A stretch of DNA of 64,000 nucleotides from Tritrichomonas musculus. Lineage: Eukaryota; Parabasalia; Tritrichomonadida; Tritrichomonadidae. Position numbers and translations under genes: made by a program. This document shows, piece by piece, positions 51,161 to 62,900 of the stretch. The stretch covers positions 7,750,001 through 7,814,000 of the forward strand of contig JAPFFF010000001.1 in the NCBI GenBank assembly GCA_039105265.1, given 5' to 3'. Below the pieces are notes generated by a model. That model saw only the letters and a program-made list of their open reading frames with translations, had not been told where the DNA came from and did no database searches. Positions within the stretch are counted from its first letter, which is position 1. The number at the start of each line of letters is the position of its first letter.

Positions 51161-53626
51161 ATGAGTGATTTTCGAAAAATCCATTTGCAGCTAATCCAAG
51201 AAAACCAATTAAATTCACTGTTGAGTAGTGAGCTTGATCGACAACGTAAGTCGATTGAATCAACGATTAAAAAAATAATTATTGACTTAAGATCTTATTG
51301 CCTTCTTGACATTTGGTATCCGAAAGTTAGTGAAGCTCGACTTTTACAATTTCTAGATTCTCCTATTTACAAACGAGAGAATCGAAAAGTTTTTCCTTCA
51401 ACTTCAAAATTACCTTTTCCTTCATCAATAACTTCACCAGTTAACACATTTCTTCAAAATATAACTCCAAATATGAATATAATTTTAAAATGCATCCACA
51501 TTTATTTTCATACAACAACTAAAATTGATCCAATTAAATACATTCCTACTGAAAATACATTTTTATTTTTTGCATCATCTACTTTTCCTTCACTTTTTGG
51601 ATATAATTGGTGTACTGAAGATGGGCGTTTATTTGTTAGTTCAATTATCAAGCTTGTCGAAATGGTTTATAACCAACATGGAAAATCATTTGTCAATTCT
51701 AATTTTCGAAACTCATATATCCGTGACTTGATTCGTCAATTCTTTCATGTAAGCGGAATCACACGTTTTTTACAACTTTCTCTTTCAAATGAATTAACTT
51801 TACTTCTTGCCGATGAAAGGTTGGTGAATATTGACGATAATTCGATGGAATATATTGAAATTTTACTGGAATATGCTGACAGAATATATAAAGGATTTAT
51901 CAACTCAATGCCGAAAATGCCCTCAATTATCAAATACTTTTTCTCAGCAATTTACCAATTTGCTGTTAAAAATAGCAAAGAAGGATCAGATGAAGCAAAA
52001 CAGCTTGTTGATTGGCTATTCTTCGATGTCATTGTTTTCCCTGCAATTATTAATCCCAAAGTATTTGCACTTATTCCTGAAACATCAATTTCAACACGAT
52101 CGCCTCATTTACCTGTAATTACCAAAATTTTCCATATAAATGACAATCTTCTTCAAAAATATCCCGGCATTAAAACTAATCCTCATTATATAGCTATTGA
52201 TTTTAACGAAATATTTAATCATTTAACACATTTTGATGAAGAGCTCGAAGGAGTTAGTGGTGTTCTAATTCAAAAAGTTACATCAACATCATACCACCTT
52301 CTATTAATGTCATTAAACGATGTTCTTTTCCTTGGCCATATAATCAGTGAAACGATAGATAGAATAGACTGTTCAGATAAAGAAAAAGATAGCATCAGGT
52401 CAGCAATTAGATTTAAATCATTGCTTAATCTTGAAAATGATGAACTCATTGATTTTTGGGTAAAATCATATGATGCACTTCCAACTAATAATAAAGTAAG
52501 TTCAAATAGTTTAGATGAATTATGCATTCCCATTGTTGAAAAGCATGATCCAATTGAAATTGATCCAAACCTTTTCAAATCTATGAAACATCTTATTACT
52601 TATCTTCAAGAAATTCAGCCAACACCAAATGAGCCACCAACACTAAAAGAATTTCTTGAATTGCAATGCCAAATTGCAGAGAAGAACATGTCTACAGAAT
52701 TAATAACAAAAACCAATGCTATCAAAACAAAATTAGATAGATTAGAAATGGACGAGGACACTATTTTGAAAAATGTAGAATTAATTATTACCAAAAAACT
52801 TGATGATTCAGCAAATAGTTTTGCATCATCTTTTAAGCACCAAGAATGCTTAACCGGGCTTCAAACATTAAGTAAAAGCGTTACTCTTCTTAATCAACAA
52901 TTACTTCCAATTATGCATCAGTCTGTCATTAGAAAATTCCTCAATCAAAATTCTGATATTCAACTCAACTTGAAATCACGAATGAAAGAAATGAGTACAA
53001 TGCCATCATCATTGTCACCAGATACAACTACTCCTTGGGCAGATTTCTTCGTTGAATGTACTAAAAAACTTCAGAAATATAGTTCAGAGCTTGGACTTGA
53101 TAATACTCACAACATGAGACTAATTAAGCAGCTTCATAGTGTACTTGTTTCTGAAATAACGTTTAAGTATTTCATGAGCAACAATCCACTATTAACAGAA
53201 ACAGATCAGAAATTAGTTAATTTTTATGAATCTGGTCTGAAAAAGTTCACCGAAGATGACAATTCAAAAACAATTAAACAATTGATGGCTTCTCCTAGTT
53301 GTTTTGATTCGGCAATTGAATGTTTAAGAACTGGATTCAAATTAGGGGCACCTCTTGAAAAAATGGCAAAAATTAATGAATCTTTAGTTATTATACAAGA
53401 TATTTACTTATTCGAATTTGGTGAAGGATGCCCTGCTGATGACTTCTTGCCTCTCTTTGTTTTCGTTTTATTGAAAGCAAAACTTCCTAATTTGGCCTCT
53501 TTGAATTCATATATGGAATATTTCCTCCTCAATTTATCGGAAAAAATTAAAATTCTGGATTCTAAAGAAATGTATGTGATGACAACATTTGTAAGCGCAA
53601 TTCAGCACATTCTAAGTTTAATCTGA
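51161..53626 (+). CDS. RasGAP-VPS9 protein, GAPVD1/RME-6-like Rab5 exchange factor
   Basis: 821 residues. An N-terminal helix (LQLIQENQLNSLLSSELDRQ) precedes a RasGAP-like domain at about 100-345. It contains LFGYNWCTEDGRLFVSSIIK, FRNSYIRDLIRQFFHVSG, and DWLFFDVIVFPAIINPKVFA, the last matching the FLRFINPAI block of RasGAPs. A middle helical region follows. Residues about 690-815 are a VPS9 domain ending in GCPADDFLPLFVFVLLKAKL and NSYMEYFLLN, matching the ADD-LP-x-x-x-y-V-LKA motif, which activates Rab5-type GTPases. The two domains in this order, at the two ends, define GAPVD1 (GAPex-5) and RME-6, which act in endocytosis and early-endosome traffic. A clear arginine finger in the RasGAP part was not identified, so GAP activity is uncertain. 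TCACA lies about 16 bp before the ATG. Confidence 0.8.
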   Translation: MSDFRKIHLQLIQENQLNSLLSSELDRQRKSIESTIKKIIIDLRSYCLLDIWYPKVSEARLLQFLDSPIYKRENRKVFPSTSKLPFPSSITSPVNTFLQNITPNMNIILKCIHIYFHTTTKIDPIKYIPTENTFLFFASSTFPSLFGYNWCTEDGRLFVSSIIKLVEMVYNQHGKSFVNSNFRNSYIRDLIRQFFHVSGITRFLQLSLSNELTLLLADERLVNIDDNSMEYIEILLEYADRIYKGFINSMPKMPSIIKYFFSAIYQFAVKNSKEGSDEAKQLVDWLFFDVIVFPAIINPKVFALIPETSISTRSPHLPVITKIFHINDNLLQKYPGIKTNPHYIAIDFNEIFNHLTHFDEELEGVSGVLIQKVTSTSYHLLLMSLNDVLFLGHIISETIDRIDCSDKEKDSIRSAIRFKSLLNLENDELIDFWVKSYDALPTNNKVSSNSLDELCIPIVEKHDPIEIDPNLFKSMKHLITYLQEIQPTPNEPPTLKEFLELQCQIAEKNMSTELITKTNAIKTKLDRLEMDEDTILKNVELIITKKLDDSANSFASSFKHQECLTGLQTLSKSVTLLNQQLLPIMHQSVIRKFLNQNSDIQLNLKSRMKEMSTMPSSLSPDTTTPWADFFVECTKKLQKYSSELGLDNTHNMRLIKQLHSVLVSEITFKYFMSNNPLLTETDQKLVNFYESGLKKFTEDDNSKTIKQLMASPSCFDSAIECLRTGFKLGAPLEKMAKINESLVIIQDIYLFEFGEGCPADDFLPLFVFVLLKAKLPNLASLNSYMEYFLLNLSEKIKILDSKEMYVMTTFVSAIQHILSLI

Positions 53627-53980
53627 TCTGATCTAATCTTGATCAATTAATATTACTTTAGCTTTGTATAAGTCATTTTTTGTATTACCTTCAGTTTATT
53701 TATTTATTTTTAATAATATTAAAATGCAAGCTCGGAAAAGTTTCAATATTATTGTTTTCTTTAATATGATTTAATATTTGAATAAATATGTCGTTTTGTT
53801 CTTTTAAAGCTATTGAAATTGATATTAAATGTGGCAAAAGAGACCAAATATGCTATTAAGCGATTAAAATAGGAATGAGTAACTTAATGGAAAATGATGA
53901 AAAAAAAAAAAAAAAAAAAACTATGAAATAATAATTTGAAAACAAAAACACATAAAAATAATAGATTCATTATTAAATTT
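53627..53980. other. Intergenic DNA
   Basis: About 350 bp between convergent genes, with a run of about 21 A near 53900. Nothing else recognised. Confidence 0.5.
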
Positions 53981-55156
53981 TCATTCACAAAGCTCAATAA
54001 TAATTGCATTTGCACCACCACCGCCATTACATAGCGTAGCCAATCCAATTTTTTTACCTTTAGCTTTTAAAGCTGATATTAATGTATTAACGATTCGCAC
54101 ACCAGTACAACCAAGTGGGTGGCCAAGAGATATTCCACCACCAAATACGTTAACAATATCCTCCTTAATTTTAAGCTCTTTTATAAGCATCAATGGAACA
54201 ACAGCAAAAGCTTCATTAACTTCCCAAAGGTCTATTTGATCGATTGAAAGTCCAGCTTTATCGAGCGCTTTTTTGGCTGCATCAATCGGCGCTAAAGTAA
54301 ATTCTTTAGGATCACGTTCAGCGTTAGCATATGAAATTATTTTAGCTATTGGTTTTGCAATTTTATCAGAATGCGATAAAACATAATTTTCAGATGCAAG
54401 AACAACAGCTGCTGCTCCATCTGCTAGTGCTGAAGATGATGCTGCAGTTATTGTACCATTTGCATTAAAGCAAGGACGTAAAGTTGATACTTTCTCTTCG
54501 ATTAATTTTGAAATAACCTCATCTTTTTCAATGCCATTCAAAGAAAACACATCGAGAAAACCACTTTTCCATCCCTCCTGCGCGCGATGAAATGATTGAA
54601 TTGAATACCTGTCTTGCTCTTCACGAGATATTCCAATATTTTTAGCGCAATTGTCAGCAAGCGAGCCCATATGCTTATCATTAAATGAATCCCAGAGACC
54701 ATCTACAAGCATTGAATCTTTTGCTTCAACTGGATTACTCAAATTGGCACTACCTAACTTTTTGATTGATCTTGTGCCTTCTACAAAGCGCGGAGAGAGA
54801 CTCATATTTTCTGTTCCAGCAATAACAGCAGTATTAATTTCATTCGTTTTGATAAGCTGCGTAGCAATAATCATTGCCTTTAAAGAAGAGCAGCATACTT
54901 TATTTACTAGAGTACATGGAGTTGTTGGAAGGAGACCTCCAAAAATAGCGCATTGTTTTGCTGGATTCTGTCCTAGAGCACAACTTAATACATTTCCAAC
55001 ATAAACCTCGTCTATATCATTAATTGGGATTTGCGATTTTTTAACACTTTCTTTAATTGCGTAACCACCAAGTTCAGTTGCTGGAATGTTCGATAAACCA
55101 CCTTGAAATGATCCTAGTGGAGTTCGAGCTGAACTAATAATAAAAACTTTCGACAT
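53981..55156 (-). CDS. Acetyl-CoA acetyltransferase (biosynthetic-type thiolase)
   Basis: 391 residues from the ATG at 55156, the usual thiolase length. Start block VFIISSARTPLGSFQGGLS; nucleophile Cys88 in VNKVCCSSLKAM; NEAFAV block (WEVNEAFAVVP); catalytic His346 in SLGHPLGCTGVRI; second catalytic Cys376 in LCNGGGGANA. The enzyme joins two acetyl-CoA to acetoacetyl-CoA, or the reverse. No targeting extension, so cytosolic. All catalytic residues are present. A 14-bp palindrome, CTCAAATATTTGAG, lies about 25 bp upstream of the start. The gene resembles bacterial enzymes strongly; transfer is possible. Confidence 0.93.
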   Translation of the reverse strand: MSKVFIISSARTPLGSFQGGLSNIPATELGGYAIKESVKKSQIPINDIDEVYVGNVLSCALGQNPAKQCAIFGGLLPTTPCTLVNKVCCSSLKAMIIATQLIKTNEINTAVIAGTENMSLSPRFVEGTRSIKKLGSANLSNPVEAKDSMLVDGLWDSFNDKHMGSLADNCAKNIGISREEQDRYSIQSFHRAQEGWKSGFLDVFSLNGIEKDEVISKLIEEKVSTLRPCFNANGTITAASSSALADGAAAVVLASENYVLSHSDKIAKPIAKIISYANAERDPKEFTLAPIDAAKKALDKAGLSIDQIDLWEVNEAFAVVPLMLIKELKIKEDIVNVFGGGISLGHPLGCTGVRIVNTLISALKAKGKKIGLATLCNGGGGANAIIIELCE

Positions 55157-56418
55157 CAAATCAGATATATCATGGCCAATCTCAAATATTTGAGTGCTAA
55201 TTCAATTTTTCTCAAAACCAAATCTCCTCTAACAACTTTTTCTAATAACTGATTTAATTTTCTTTTCGAATTTTTATCCTCTATTTTCAATTTTTGAAAA
55301 GTGATAAAATACAATTGATATTGTAAAATGGTTTTTAAACCATTTTTTTCATATTTAAATTTTAAATAACCCTTCTTTTTGATGTTTTAATTGTCGTTAA
55401 AAATATAGAAAATTTTATTCTTTGTTTTAGCACACTTTTCAATTTTTTTATAAACAAATTTAGCAACTGATTCGGTAGATAAAATTATGATAATACTAAA
55501 CTGAGTCGAAAAACTGGACCTATCAATTTTTATGAGAGAGTTTCAAAATATTATTATTTAATTTCTTAAGTTTATTTCATCTATAGGTCCACAAAAAAAG
55601 ATTGATTGAATATATGAATAGTTTATTTTTTATTCAACACAAAAAGTTATAAAAAATAATCACATCAAATTTTGCATACTTTTATTTTATTATAAAAAAA
55701 AGTTACAGGTCAATGATAAATATATTTTATGTTAAGTCTATAATATATTATTAATATAAAATATATAACTGCATTATTGAACCAATAGTTAGATAATTAT
55801 TATTAAAAAAATTGATAGAATTGAGAGAATATTTTCTTATCCACAGAATTTAAATAATTTTTTTTTCTTCATTTTTTTATTAGGTTGATAGCATTAACGA
55901 ACTCTTAAAACTCTTTCATACTTACCAACCATTATGAAATATGGCATTAATTATTTATTATAATGCCATTTCAAAACATAAATGAACTATGGCAATCAAT
56001 TATTGTTCTTCCCAAGGAGCAAAAAGAAATATGATTTTTCAGGATTTGGATGATTCATATGGGTCAAATGAAGGCCAAATTTTGAAAAATTATCTCTCTT
56101 TTTGTTTCTTTGAGAAGAACAAAAAAGATTGATTTTAACCAAAACTTATTAAAGGAGAACGATCAAATTTTTGATAGCAAAAAAGTGTATTAAACACTTA
56201 TTGAATTTTTTTTCCCCATCAATCTTTTTTGGTTTCACTATAATATGCATTACTAACATTGAAATAAGAATTGATAAAATTTTCTCAAAAATTCTAAAAA
56301 AAAATTGAATGTATTTGAGAGCAATATTGAATAAAGGTCAATTTTTTTGCTATTTTTTTCTAAATAACGATCAAATTAGGGTAAATTCATATATTTTCTA
56401 AGAAGTTAAATATTTGAA
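55157..56418. other. Gene-free AT-rich DNA
   Basis: About 1.3 kb. Contains the palindrome noted upstream of the thiolase gene and a small hairpin, TGGCATTA/TAATGCCA, near 55.94-55.97 kb. No gene seen. Confidence 0.5.
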
Positions 56419-56829
56419 ATGAATCCACCTGAAGCACTTGCTAATGTAATGATGGCAAATTTTGAAGCAACTCGACTAGAACAAATAAGAATGCTAGTTG
56501 AATTAACTGATAATTATCAGTATAGACAGTTTTTAGAAACAAAAAATAATCCTAAAATAGTTCAAATTCTCAAAGATCAGCGGGATACATTATTAAACGA
56601 AGAGCACAAATCGTTTTCAGACGTACTTTTAAAAGTTAAAAATGAAAATACTGACCAAATCATGAAGGAAATTGAACTCATTGATTCTCGGAAAGAAGTT
56701 GACGATTATTTAATTTCCAAATATGCTTCAATTGAATTACAAAACCAGATTAAAGCAGTGGCTTTTGAAAATTCGACGATGAATGATGAGATTGATCGTA
56801 TTCGACAAAAAAATCGAGGAAAATTGTAA
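56419..56829 (+). CDS. Small helical protein, unknown
   Basis: 136 residues, starting MNPPEALANVMMANFEATRL and almost entirely helical and charged, ending DEIDRIRQKNRGKL. No membrane span or signal. The frame is clean and the stop TAA is followed by A, as in other genes here. No family recognised; it could be a small coiled-coil subunit of a cytoskeletal assembly. Confidence 0.6.
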   Translation: MNPPEALANVMMANFEATRLEQIRMLVELTDNYQYRQFLETKNNPKIVQILKDQRDTLLNEEHKSFSDVLLKVKNENTDQIMKEIELIDSRKEVDDYLISKYASIELQNQIKAVAFENSTMNDEIDRIRQKNRGKL

Positions 56830-57187
56830 ATATTGCTCAATAAATTATGTTTGTAGATCTTAGAATTTGGTGTTAAACAAATGATAAATAGCTTTAAATA
56901 AATTTTTATTAAAATCATTTTTTAAATTATATGATTCATAATACTATCTTAGAGTTACATATAGAATAAATAGGATGCACGTCAAATAACCTTTTTTTTT
57001 TATGATATAAATATTATCAATAAATATTTTTATATTTTTATAGAAAAGTTATTATTATATAAACCAAACTAATAATTTTTATTTATTTAACAGCATATTG
57101 ATATTTTTAACCAAATTCTTTTTGAGCTTAATAAGATATTTTGTTGTTGTTTTAATTCAAAGATTGTACGTTTAGCTAGAGTTTTTT
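56830..57187. other. Intergenic DNA
   Basis: About 360 bp of A/T-rich sequence; nothing recognised. Confidence 0.5.
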
Positions 57188-58924
57188 ATGTCTCGCTTAT
57201 TTGTTACACCGACATCTTCTCCCGCACCCTCAGCTCATTCATCTTCAAGAGCATCTAAACTCAGAGCTTTAAGTGTTAAATCAGGTGTCACAATGATGAC
57301 TACTAATTCAGTGGAAATAGAAACAGACATTTTTCGCGAAAATTACTTTAAAACGCAAAATCAAATTGAATACTACAAATCGATTCGAGATAGAACAGAG
57401 AGTGAGCTAAGAAAATTACAAGTTGAATACGAATTTCGAAAAAAACAATTAAAAGATTTAGAATATAATCTTCAAGTCAGAGAATCCATTCTTCGAGAAA
57501 GAGAAGCGCCTTTGAAAGATGAAATTATCCAAGAATTACCAGAATTAATTCATAAACAAGCGATATTTGAAAGTAAAAAAGAATCCAAAAGTAATAATAT
57601 TGAAGATATAAAGCGTAAAATAGAAAATGTCTACATAGATATTTCTAAAGAATTAGACAAAACAGTTCAGCTTTCAACAATACGAAATGATATACCAATT
57701 TTGGAAACAGAAAATAAAGGATTGATTTCAGCCATTAAGAAAAAAACCAATAGGATCATGGAATTAGAAGAAATTACTACAAAACAAGATAATGAGTTAT
57801 TCCGTCTTAAACAAATTGAAAACGAATATAATAAAAGTAAAGATTCATTGAATGAAAAATATGCAAACATTGAAAATCGCCGACTTGAAGCTATTAGAAC
57901 GCTTGCAGATCCCATCGATTCAACAGATTATGAAGAAAAGACACTTAATGATCTAGAAGAAGATGTTAAAAATATTGAAGAACGTTTTGAAGCAATCAAA
58001 AAAAGTGACGAAAGAGATGATACAACCAAAATTTTAGCAAGAATAGAAAAAATTGAACAACAAAATATAAAAAAGAAAGCAGTTTTAGAAAACAAAAGAA
58101 AAGTACTTGAAAATCAAAAGCGATTTAGAGAAAGGCGTCTTTTAGATGATAAAAGAAGAATAGAACAACAAAAAGAATCAATCGAAAAGTTGAAAAAAGA
58201 AATTGCAGAAGCCGAAAAGATTCGTAAAAGCCGAGAATCTAAAGATGCAGAAGAAGATGAAACAGAAGATAAATCAATTCCGTATAAAAGATACGTTCCA
58301 ACTTCCAAAATTCGAAACGCAAAGGAATTAACAGAGCAAATTCAACAATTTGAACAACAAAATCAAGAAAGACTTGATAAAATTTTGAATGAAATTTTTC
58401 AAATGGAACAAAAATTTAAAAACATTAGAGAAAATGAGCAAGAAAAGTGGCAAAGGCTGATGAGAAGATCTGATACATATACAAAGCGTCTTTCTAAAAA
58501 AGAAGCAATGCAATTATCTATCAGTGAATTAAGTGAACAAAATGATGAACTTAGTGAAAACCTTCGAACTCTTGTTCAAACAAAAGAGCAATTAGCAAGG
58601 AGAAAACACATGAATTTAATTCGAAGAAACGAAAAACCAGATGATATTTCACTTTATGATCAATATAACAATGCATTAAGGCATAAGCAAATTGAAATTG
58701 AACAAAATCAAGAAACTATAAAATTAAGACATAAAGAAATTGAAAAGAAAAGATATGAGGTTGATAAACTCGAACAACTTGTTAATGAAAAACAGAAAAC
58801 AGTAAGCAAAATCGAAATAGATCTTGAAAAATACAAAGTTTTAATGAGTAATGCTGTTGATAACTTAAATACTTCACAAGAAACACTAGAAAATACCATA
58901 ACATATTTAGAAACAAAAGTCTAA
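57188..58924 (+). CDS. Long coiled-coil protein, probably cytoskeletal
   Basis: 578 residues. The first ~45 are Ser/Pro/Ala-rich and disordered (TPTSSPAPSAHSSSRAS). Nearly all of 50-578 is coiled coil in three blocks, broken by an acidic patch near 350 (KDAEEDETEDKSIPYKRYVP) and a basic patch near 480. No motor, membrane or nucleotide-binding motif. Proteins of this build are common in trichomonad axostyle, costa and basal-body structures; that location is inference. The fragment does not match a named family I know. Confidence 0.75.
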   Translation: MSRLFVTPTSSPAPSAHSSSRASKLRALSVKSGVTMMTTNSVEIETDIFRENYFKTQNQIEYYKSIRDRTESELRKLQVEYEFRKKQLKDLEYNLQVRESILREREAPLKDEIIQELPELIHKQAIFESKKESKSNNIEDIKRKIENVYIDISKELDKTVQLSTIRNDIPILETENKGLISAIKKKTNRIMELEEITTKQDNELFRLKQIENEYNKSKDSLNEKYANIENRRLEAIRTLADPIDSTDYEEKTLNDLEEDVKNIEERFEAIKKSDERDDTTKILARIEKIEQQNIKKKAVLENKRKVLENQKRFRERRLLDDKRRIEQQKESIEKLKKEIAEAEKIRKSRESKDAEEDETEDKSIPYKRYVPTSKIRNAKELTEQIQQFEQQNQERLDKILNEIFQMEQKFKNIRENEQEKWQRLMRRSDTYTKRLSKKEAMQLSISELSEQNDELSENLRTLVQTKEQLARRKHMNLIRRNEKPDDISLYDQYNNALRHKQIEIEQNQETIKLRHKEIEKKRYEVDKLEQLVNEKQKTVSKIEIDLEKYKVLMSNAVDNLNTSQETLENTITYLETKV

Positions 58925-59026
58925 TTATTTTTATTTATTTGATTTTATAAAAAAATTTATAAATTTACGATTGTTAATAATAATTAAAATAAAATATTAT
59001 CAAAAATAGAATAATATATTTAATAA

Positions 59027-59584
59027 TTACTGATTTTTCTTTTGTTCTGTAACTTTACGAGGTTTGTTGATTTTAACTGGAGTTAGTGGGAATAAGAAGG
59101 CATTAAATAATATTTGCGATAGAATGCCAACACCAATAAATAATGCAGCATTTGAAAAAGTAATGTAAAGATAACTTGATAGAAGAGAACCAACAATTGG
59201 TCCAAAAGGAAGAAAATTAACTGAATATGAATTTTCTAATCTAATGTAATAAAAGGGAATCGCGAGATATAAAAAAATTTTAGCTGGAAATGTATATTGG
59301 AATGGTAAGCTTGCTGTAGGTGAAAATTCACCAACAAGTAAAACACAATACACTACTGTATACAATAAAGCATTTATAACTGATTGAAAAATGCTATAAT
59401 ATGGCTCTAGAAAATCTGGTTCAAAAAAGATAATAATAAAAGCTAGCAACATACAAAGTGTCGGTAATACCATAAAGAAAAATTTGATATAAATATTATC
59501 AATTGTCCATAAAAGAGAAACAACGCATGCAATACACCCTATTGTTGCTTGCCTAATTATTTCTGATATATCAATTTTAGCCAT
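59027..59584 (-). CDS. Small multi-span membrane protein, unknown
   Basis: 185 residues with five or six hydrophobic segments (IGCIACVVSLLWTI, FFMVLPTLCMLLAFIIIFF, VINALLYTVVYCVLLVG, IFLYLAIPFYYI, FLPFGPIVGSLLSSYLYI, LFIGVGILSQILFNAFLF) and a basic C-terminal tail (KPRKVTEQKKNQ). The loops are short and no catalytic motif is visible. The C-terminal tail would face the cytosol. It could be a small ER or Golgi protein; the family is not recognised. Confidence 0.7.
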   Translation of the reverse strand: MAKIDISEIIRQATIGCIACVVSLLWTIDNIYIKFFFMVLPTLCMLLAFIIIFFEPDFLEPYYSIFQSVINALLYTVVYCVLLVGEFSPTASLPFQYTFPAKIFLYLAIPFYYIRLENSYSVNFLPFGPIVGSLLSSYLYITFSNAALFIGVGILSQILFNAFLFPLTPVKINKPRKVTEQKKNQ

Positions 59585-59925
59585 ATATAAATTACAAACA
59601 AAGGAGTAACTAACTAAACAATTTTTTCTAATTGAATTATTGATCGTATGCTTGAAATTTTGTTTGAAGCTTTCAATAATAATTGAATTATTCTATTTGA
59701 GTCTCATCAAAAATATATTCAAAATTCAGAAGAGAGAATTGATGATCATCAATAAAATCAAGAATTCAATAAATATATAAACTAGGTCTTATTTATTCAC
59801 TTGTATTTGTAACGTTTATTAAAAATTTTGGTTAACAAAATTTTTTTTTTTCTTAGCCTTTTTTTTAAAAATTTTCAGTTTAATTCTTCAATAAAAAAAT
59901 AACGAATCGTAAAAGATAGATTTAT
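59585..59925. other. Divergent intergenic region
   Basis: About 340 bp between the membrane-protein gene (minus) and the large gene (plus). A and T runs only; no clear initiator motif near either ATG. Confidence 0.45.
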
Positions 59926-62900
59926 ATGAATGGTGTGCTTTCCTTAGATAAAATGATACCCAAAGGAGGCATACAAAATAGCAAATTAACAAAGCAGCAA
60001 TTGGCTTTAATGTCGCAATTGATTGGCGAATTGCAATATGAAAATGAAACATATTTATCTTCAAAACAAAGTCTAAAAGCTTCAATTAAAGACACAAAAG
60101 AAGCAAATCAGAGGCTTCAAAAAGGTTTATCAGATCGGCGTAAATATTTCTATGAACTTCAAAAATGTATTGACCCTTACAATTCTCTTTTTGAAGAAAT
60201 GAAAGAGAAAAAAAAAGTTGAAAAGAGACGACTTGAAGATTATCAAAGGAATTTTGAAAATAATCATATCGATTCGCATCGAATTAAAGAACAAATTTTT
60301 AACGCAGAGAGAGCACTTCAAAAAATTTCATATAAAGCACAATCATTAATGGAAACAAAAAAAAGAGAAGAAGAAGATATATCAAAATTATATGAAATGG
60401 CTGATATTAAACGGCAGCTAATCGAAATGAATAAAATTTTACGAAAAAAATCTCAAGAATTATTAAGCAAGATTGACTACCAACGTTTGAAATATGATCC
60501 AACATATAATAATCGTGTTAATACAATTCAGATGATTATGAATCGTATTGATAACGAAATTAATTCAGTTTATGCAAATGAAAATTTAGAATCATTTTCA
60601 GTATTAAACGAAAAATTAAATCAAATGAATTCAATATACAAAGAAATCAACAATATTTTGTCAGATTACAATTTTAATGAAAATAATTCAAGCCCTACAC
60701 TAACAAAAATGTTTCGCGATCTCGATGCAAGCAACTCTGACACGCTAATTTCCAAATCTTCAAAGAAAGAAATCAAAGGAAAGGGAGGCAAAAAAGGTTC
60801 TATTTTACGAGAAAACGTAGATAAATATTTAGAATCAAATTCGGTTGTAAATACTTCATCGATTCAAATTTTTCAGTCACCAATAACTCAATCAAATAAC
60901 AATTTTTTTCTCATTTCTGATCCCAATTCTAATAATGAAAATATAAATAATAAAGTGAACCAGAAACGTCGTTCTCAGTCTACACTAAACAAAAAAAATA
61001 AAGTCAAAAAGAATATAAAGCATGACAAAGATTCTTCAAATTCTTCTTCACAATTATTATCATTTTCAGAAAGCCATGCTAATGATTCTGATTCAGAAGA
61101 AAAAGAAAATTTTAAAGGAAAGCAAAAAGCACGATCTAAATCAGCAAACAGTCGTTACCCAAAAAACAATAAAAAAATGGTCAATTCAAATAATAATTTA
61201 AAAAGCCAAAAAGAAAATAAAAAAAGAAGTAAAAATGATGAAGATATTGAAAATGGAGAAATGAGTAAATATAAAAGAATAAATTGCAATAATGATGACG
61301 AAAATGATTCTGATGCCGACTTTATTAAATTTATTCCAGATAAAACTAAATTTAAGGCAAAAATGAGCAAAAAAGAAAATGGTTTTCGAAGAAACGATGA
61401 TAGTAGTGATGTAAATCGAAATAGTTCAGATTTTTCTGAAAATGAAGATTTGAGTAAGGCTAAAAGCCAAAAGAAAAAAGAAAATATCAGTAATAAAGAA
61501 TTGAGTAAGCTAAACGAAGGCAAAAACAGAAAGAAATTAAGCTCATCAGATAATGATGATTCTGATGACACAATTATCGTTTCATATAAAAATCAAAGAA
61601 AAGGCGATAACGATAAAAGCAAACAGAATAAAGAAAAAAATAAAAATAAAAAAAGTTATGAATTATCCGAAAATGATGATTCTGATGATTCTGATGATGA
61701 TAATCAAAATAAAAGCACTAAAAGCCAAAAAAAGAATAACAGAAAATCAATCGATAATAATAACCCGAGTAAACAAAGTAAGGCTCATAACAGAAAAAAT
61801 ATATTTTTATCAGAAAATGAAGATTCAGATTATGATGAAAATAGTACAAATCAAAACAAAAAGAATGGAATAAATAGAAATAATAAAAAAGGAAATAACG
61901 AATCAAGCAAAAGTAAAAGCAGAAAGAGTAAATATTTGTCAGAGAGTGAGGATTCTAATGATAACAATAATGAAAAAAACGGAAATCAAGCCAAAAAGAG
62001 TAAATTAAATAGAAAAGTAAATAGCGATAATAGTGATGAGCTAGATAAACCAAGTAAAAATAAAAGCAAAAACAGAAAAAGCACAAATTTGTCAGAAAGC
62101 GACGACTCAGATAATAATAATAAGCAGACTTCAACTACAGACAGAAATAAGAATCGGCCAGATAAGCACAGAAAAAGTTTAAATATATCAGATAGTGATT
62201 CAGATGACAAATATCAAAATAGAACCAGATCAAAAAGTGAAAACAGCAAGAGTAATAAGACAGGAAATGGAAGCAAATCAAAACTCAAAAATAAATCGGA
62301 AAATACCGCAAACATGAATAAATCAAAGAAAAATGACTCAGATTATGATAATGATAATGATGTAAATCAAAGCAAAATGAAAAAGAAAAGCAATAATACC
62401 GACAGAAATGCAAATGAAAGTGATGACAATGATTACATCAACAATAATTATAGATCTTATAGAGATAGAAAAGGTTCAGCAAATGATGGGAAGGGATCCA
62501 AATCAAAGCATAAAAATGGTCAATATGGAAGTAGTGATGAGGAAGAAACGGGAAAATCAAATTCAAGAATGAACAGTAAAAATGACTCCAAATCAAAGCA
62601 AATAAATGGTCAAAATAGAAGTAGCGATGAGGAAGAAATGGAAAAATCAAATTCAAGAATGAAAAGTAATAATGACTCCAAATCAAAGCAAAGAAATAAT
62701 AAAGAAGGTAGAAGCAGAAGCCAGCCTTCAAAATCTTCATCAAAGCTCAAAGGCAGTCATGATGAAGGAACTGACAATGAAGATTCTGAAAATAAATTTA
62801 AATTAAATTCAAAAGGAAACAAAAAAGACGATCATCAGTCAAAATCAAGAAGCAAAAGCAAACAAAGTAAAAGTGACAAGGAAGATGCAAATGAATCTAA

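Noticed and set aside
61155-62743. Several Ser/Leu/Phe-rich minus-strand frames
   Set aside because: Same explanation: antisense shadows of the giant gene.
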